Source: DATFWC01 sp045801465 (GTDB taxonomy: Bacteria; Pseudomonadota; Alphaproteobacteria; Rhizobiales; Xanthobacteraceae). From it: a stretch of DNA of 23,589 nucleotides. Under the pieces are notes generated by a model that was given only the letters and a program-made list of their open reading frames with translations, did not search any database and had not been told where the DNA came from. Both the position numbers and the translations under genes were made by a program. The stretch is from the NCBI GenBank assembly GCA_045801465.1, contig JBJMSU010000216.1, positions 1 through 23,589 on the forward strand, in the 5' to 3' direction. Position 1 is the first letter of the stretch. Every line of letters begins with the position of its first letter. Shown here in pieces: positions 22,330 to 23,589 of this stretch.

Positions 22330-23193
22330 TCACTTCGCCCGCGCTCTGGCACGCACCAAGGCGCGCGACAGCATGACGCCCGCCATCTTGGTGCGGTACT
22401 CTGGTGGGCCGCGCCTGTCGGCGGCCGGCGACGTGATCGCCTCGGCGGCCGCGACCGCGTTCTTGACCGTGGCGCCGTCGAGGCTCGATCCGATCAGGAT
22501 CTTGGCCGCCTCTTCGGCCCACAGCGGCGTGTCGGCCACGTTGGTGAGGCCGATCGAGCAGGTGGCGACCTTGCCGGCGCTGAGCGTGAGGACCACGGCG
22601 GCGGCGGCGGTGGCATAGTCGCCGACCTTGCGCTTGAGCTTCTCATACGCCGACCCGTGGCCGCCCGGCGGCGTCGGGATGCGAATGGCGGTCAAGATCT
22701 CGTTCGGCGCGAGCGCCGTGGAATAGGCGCCCTGATAGAACCGGCGCGCCGAGATGCGCCGCGCCCCGCCCCGGCCCATCACCTGAAAGCTGGCATCGAG
22801 GCACATCATGATGGCCGGCAAATCGTTGCCTGGATCGCCATTCGCCACGTTGCCGCCGACCGTGCCCAGATAGCGGACCTGCGGGTCGGCGATGACCAGC
22901 GCGGCTTCGCGCAGGATCGGGACCTTGGCGCCGAGCAGCTCCGAGGCGATCAGCTCGTGCTGGGTCGTCATGGCGCCGACGACGATCTCGTTGCCCTCCT
23001 GCCGAACGCCTTTGAGATCGGAAATCGCTGCGAGGTCGACCAAGTGCTCGGGCGACGCGAGTCTCAGCTTCATCATGGGGATGAGGCTGTGGCCGCCGGC
23101 GAGCGGCCGGGCGTCCTCCCCGAGATCCGCCAGCAGCGCGACCGCTGCATTCAGCGATGTGGGACGATGATACGCGAACGAACCTGGAATCAT
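22330..23193 (-). CDS. coxM: CO dehydrogenase medium (FAD-binding) subunit
   Basis: A 287-residue flavoprotein subunit that takes electrons from CoxS and delivers them to the respiratory quinone pool. FAD-binding motifs are AGGHS at 32-36 and TVGGN at 111-115, exactly at the positions known for the family, followed by the C-terminal CO dehydrogenase flavoprotein domain. The start at 23193 has GGGGAGGA 5 nt upstream. It is the first gene of the cox operon in this window; no coxB or coxC is seen upstream, although the window ends 396 nt later. Confidence 0.97.
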   Translation of the reverse strand: MIPGSFAYHRPTSLNAAVALLADLGEDARPLAGGHSLIPMMKLRLASPEHLVDLAAISDLKGVRQEGNEIVVGAMTTQHELIASELLGAKVPILREAALVIADPQVRYLGTVGGNVANGDPGNDLPAIMMCLDASFQVMGRGGARRISARRFYQGAYSTALAPNEILTAIRIPTPPGGHGSAYEKLKRKVGDYATAAAAVVLTLSAGKVATCSIGLTNVADTPLWAEEAAKILIGSSLDGATVKNAVAAAEAITSPAADRRGPPEYRTKMAGVMLSRALVRARARAK

Positions 23194-23341
23194 GGCCTTC
23201 CTCCCCAGACCGGCCTGGCGCCATTTCCTCGCGCGAGACCACGCAGGCCGAACCGCGCGGCGTCAATTCTAGTGCACCGCTTCTGACGTTCGTGATACAT
23301 GGCGGCCCCCCTCTGACACGAACTTCAAATCGGCGGCACTA
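23194..23341 (-). promoter_or_regulatory. Leader/promoter region of the cox operon
   Basis: This gene-free stretch before coxM should hold the operon promoter. It contains a pair of inverted hexamers, ttcgtg (23289-23294) and cacgaa (23317-23322), each next to a tctgac or gtcaga repeat, 22 nt apart. They could be half-sites for a regulator, but this may be chance. No convincing sigma-70 or sigma-54 promoter was identified. Confidence 0.35.
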
Positions 23342-23390
23342 GAGCATGATCCCGACAAGTGGATACCGGTTTTCGGAAAAGATCATGCTC
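23342..23390. repeat. Hyphomicrobiales GAGCATGATC palindromic repeat
   Basis: Perfect outer arms GAGCATGATC and GATCATGCTC enclose ccgacaagtgg-ataccggttttcgg. This closely matches a dispersed intergenic element I recall from Bradyrhizobium, Mesorhizobium and relatives. The following bases (agcgggatgacgat, up to about 23417) belong to its usual tail. It supports the taxonomic assignment. The remainder, 23418-23589, shows no gene I can support. Confidence 0.85.
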
Positions 23391-23589
23391 CAACGATAAG
23401 CTGGAGCGGGATGACGATACGAAGACGCATGGAGCGCGAGCGCGTGGCGAGAGACGACATCGTGGCGTGCGACTGCGCCAGGCCGCGGCTGATCGGGCGG
23501 GCTTGATCGCGGCGGACAGGACGTGGCAGGCTCAACGGGGCGCGCGCGCAAGCGCCCGGATGGCCGCGCCGGGAGAGCTGCCGTGAGCA

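Noticed and set aside
23359..23586. 75-codon plus-strand open frame at the right end
   Set aside because: It begins inside the rhizobial palindrome and has an Arg/Ala-rich random-looking sequence; no ribosome site.

Overview
The window is GC-rich alphaproteobacterial DNA, most likely from the order Hyphomicrobiales (Rhizobiales), for example a Bradyrhizobium-, Pseudolabrys- or Xanthobacter-like organism. This rests on codon usage, on several families of intergenic palindromes of the rhizobial type (including the GAGCATGATC...GATCATGCTC element near the right end), and on a form I CO dehydrogenase cluster close to those of Oligotropha and Hydrogenophaga. No tRNA, rRNA, CRISPR array or classical transposase gene was recognised.

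Left part (1-7000): a Sfp-type phosphopantetheinyl transferase and a UbiD-type prenylated-FMN decarboxylase form a minus-strand pair. Divergent from them is a plus-strand pair: a PuuE-like (polysaccharide deacetylase fold) hydrolase and a molybdenum hydroxylase large subunit with no small or FAD subunit nearby. These look like pieces of a catabolic pathway for an aromatic or N-heterocyclic acid, but the substrate cannot be read from the sequence. Next comes a compact 436-bp element: a DUF559 (Vsr-like, PD-(D/E)XK) endonuclease gene framed by two inverted 50-nt double-hairpin repeats. A third copy of the repeat and a fragment of a fourth lie at the left edge of the window. A short-chain dehydrogenase follows.

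Middle (7000-16000): a DUF2142 membrane protein, a Bug/TctC solute-binding protein, a small secreted protein, a zinc-independent quinone-oxidoreductase-like MDR enzyme, a two-gene TumE/TumA-like toxin-antitoxin pair with a palindromic operator, a FadR-type GntR regulator, a cytoplasmic NMT1/THI5-like binding-fold protein, and an OmpA-family protein with a long Pro/Gln-rich repeat region.

Right part (16110-23193, minus strand): coxM-coxS-coxL-coxD-coxE-coxF, an aerobic CO dehydrogenase operon. The large subunit carries the form I AYRCSFR signature with Cys385 and the catalytic Glu760. The cofactor-binding residues of the FeS and FAD subunits are all present. CoxD (MoxR AAA+), CoxE (VWA) and CoxF (XdhC-like) are the expected maturation proteins for the Mo-Cu-S centre. 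The structural genes M, S and L are translationally coupled, with a 10-nt gap and a 4-nt overlap. Each of the three later junctions (L/D, D/E, E/F) holds a different palindromic repeat, so structural and accessory genes may be separated at the mRNA level.

The most unusual item is the DUF559 element with its 50-nt inverted repeats. It resembles a REP/RAYT system with an endonuclease in place of the transposase.
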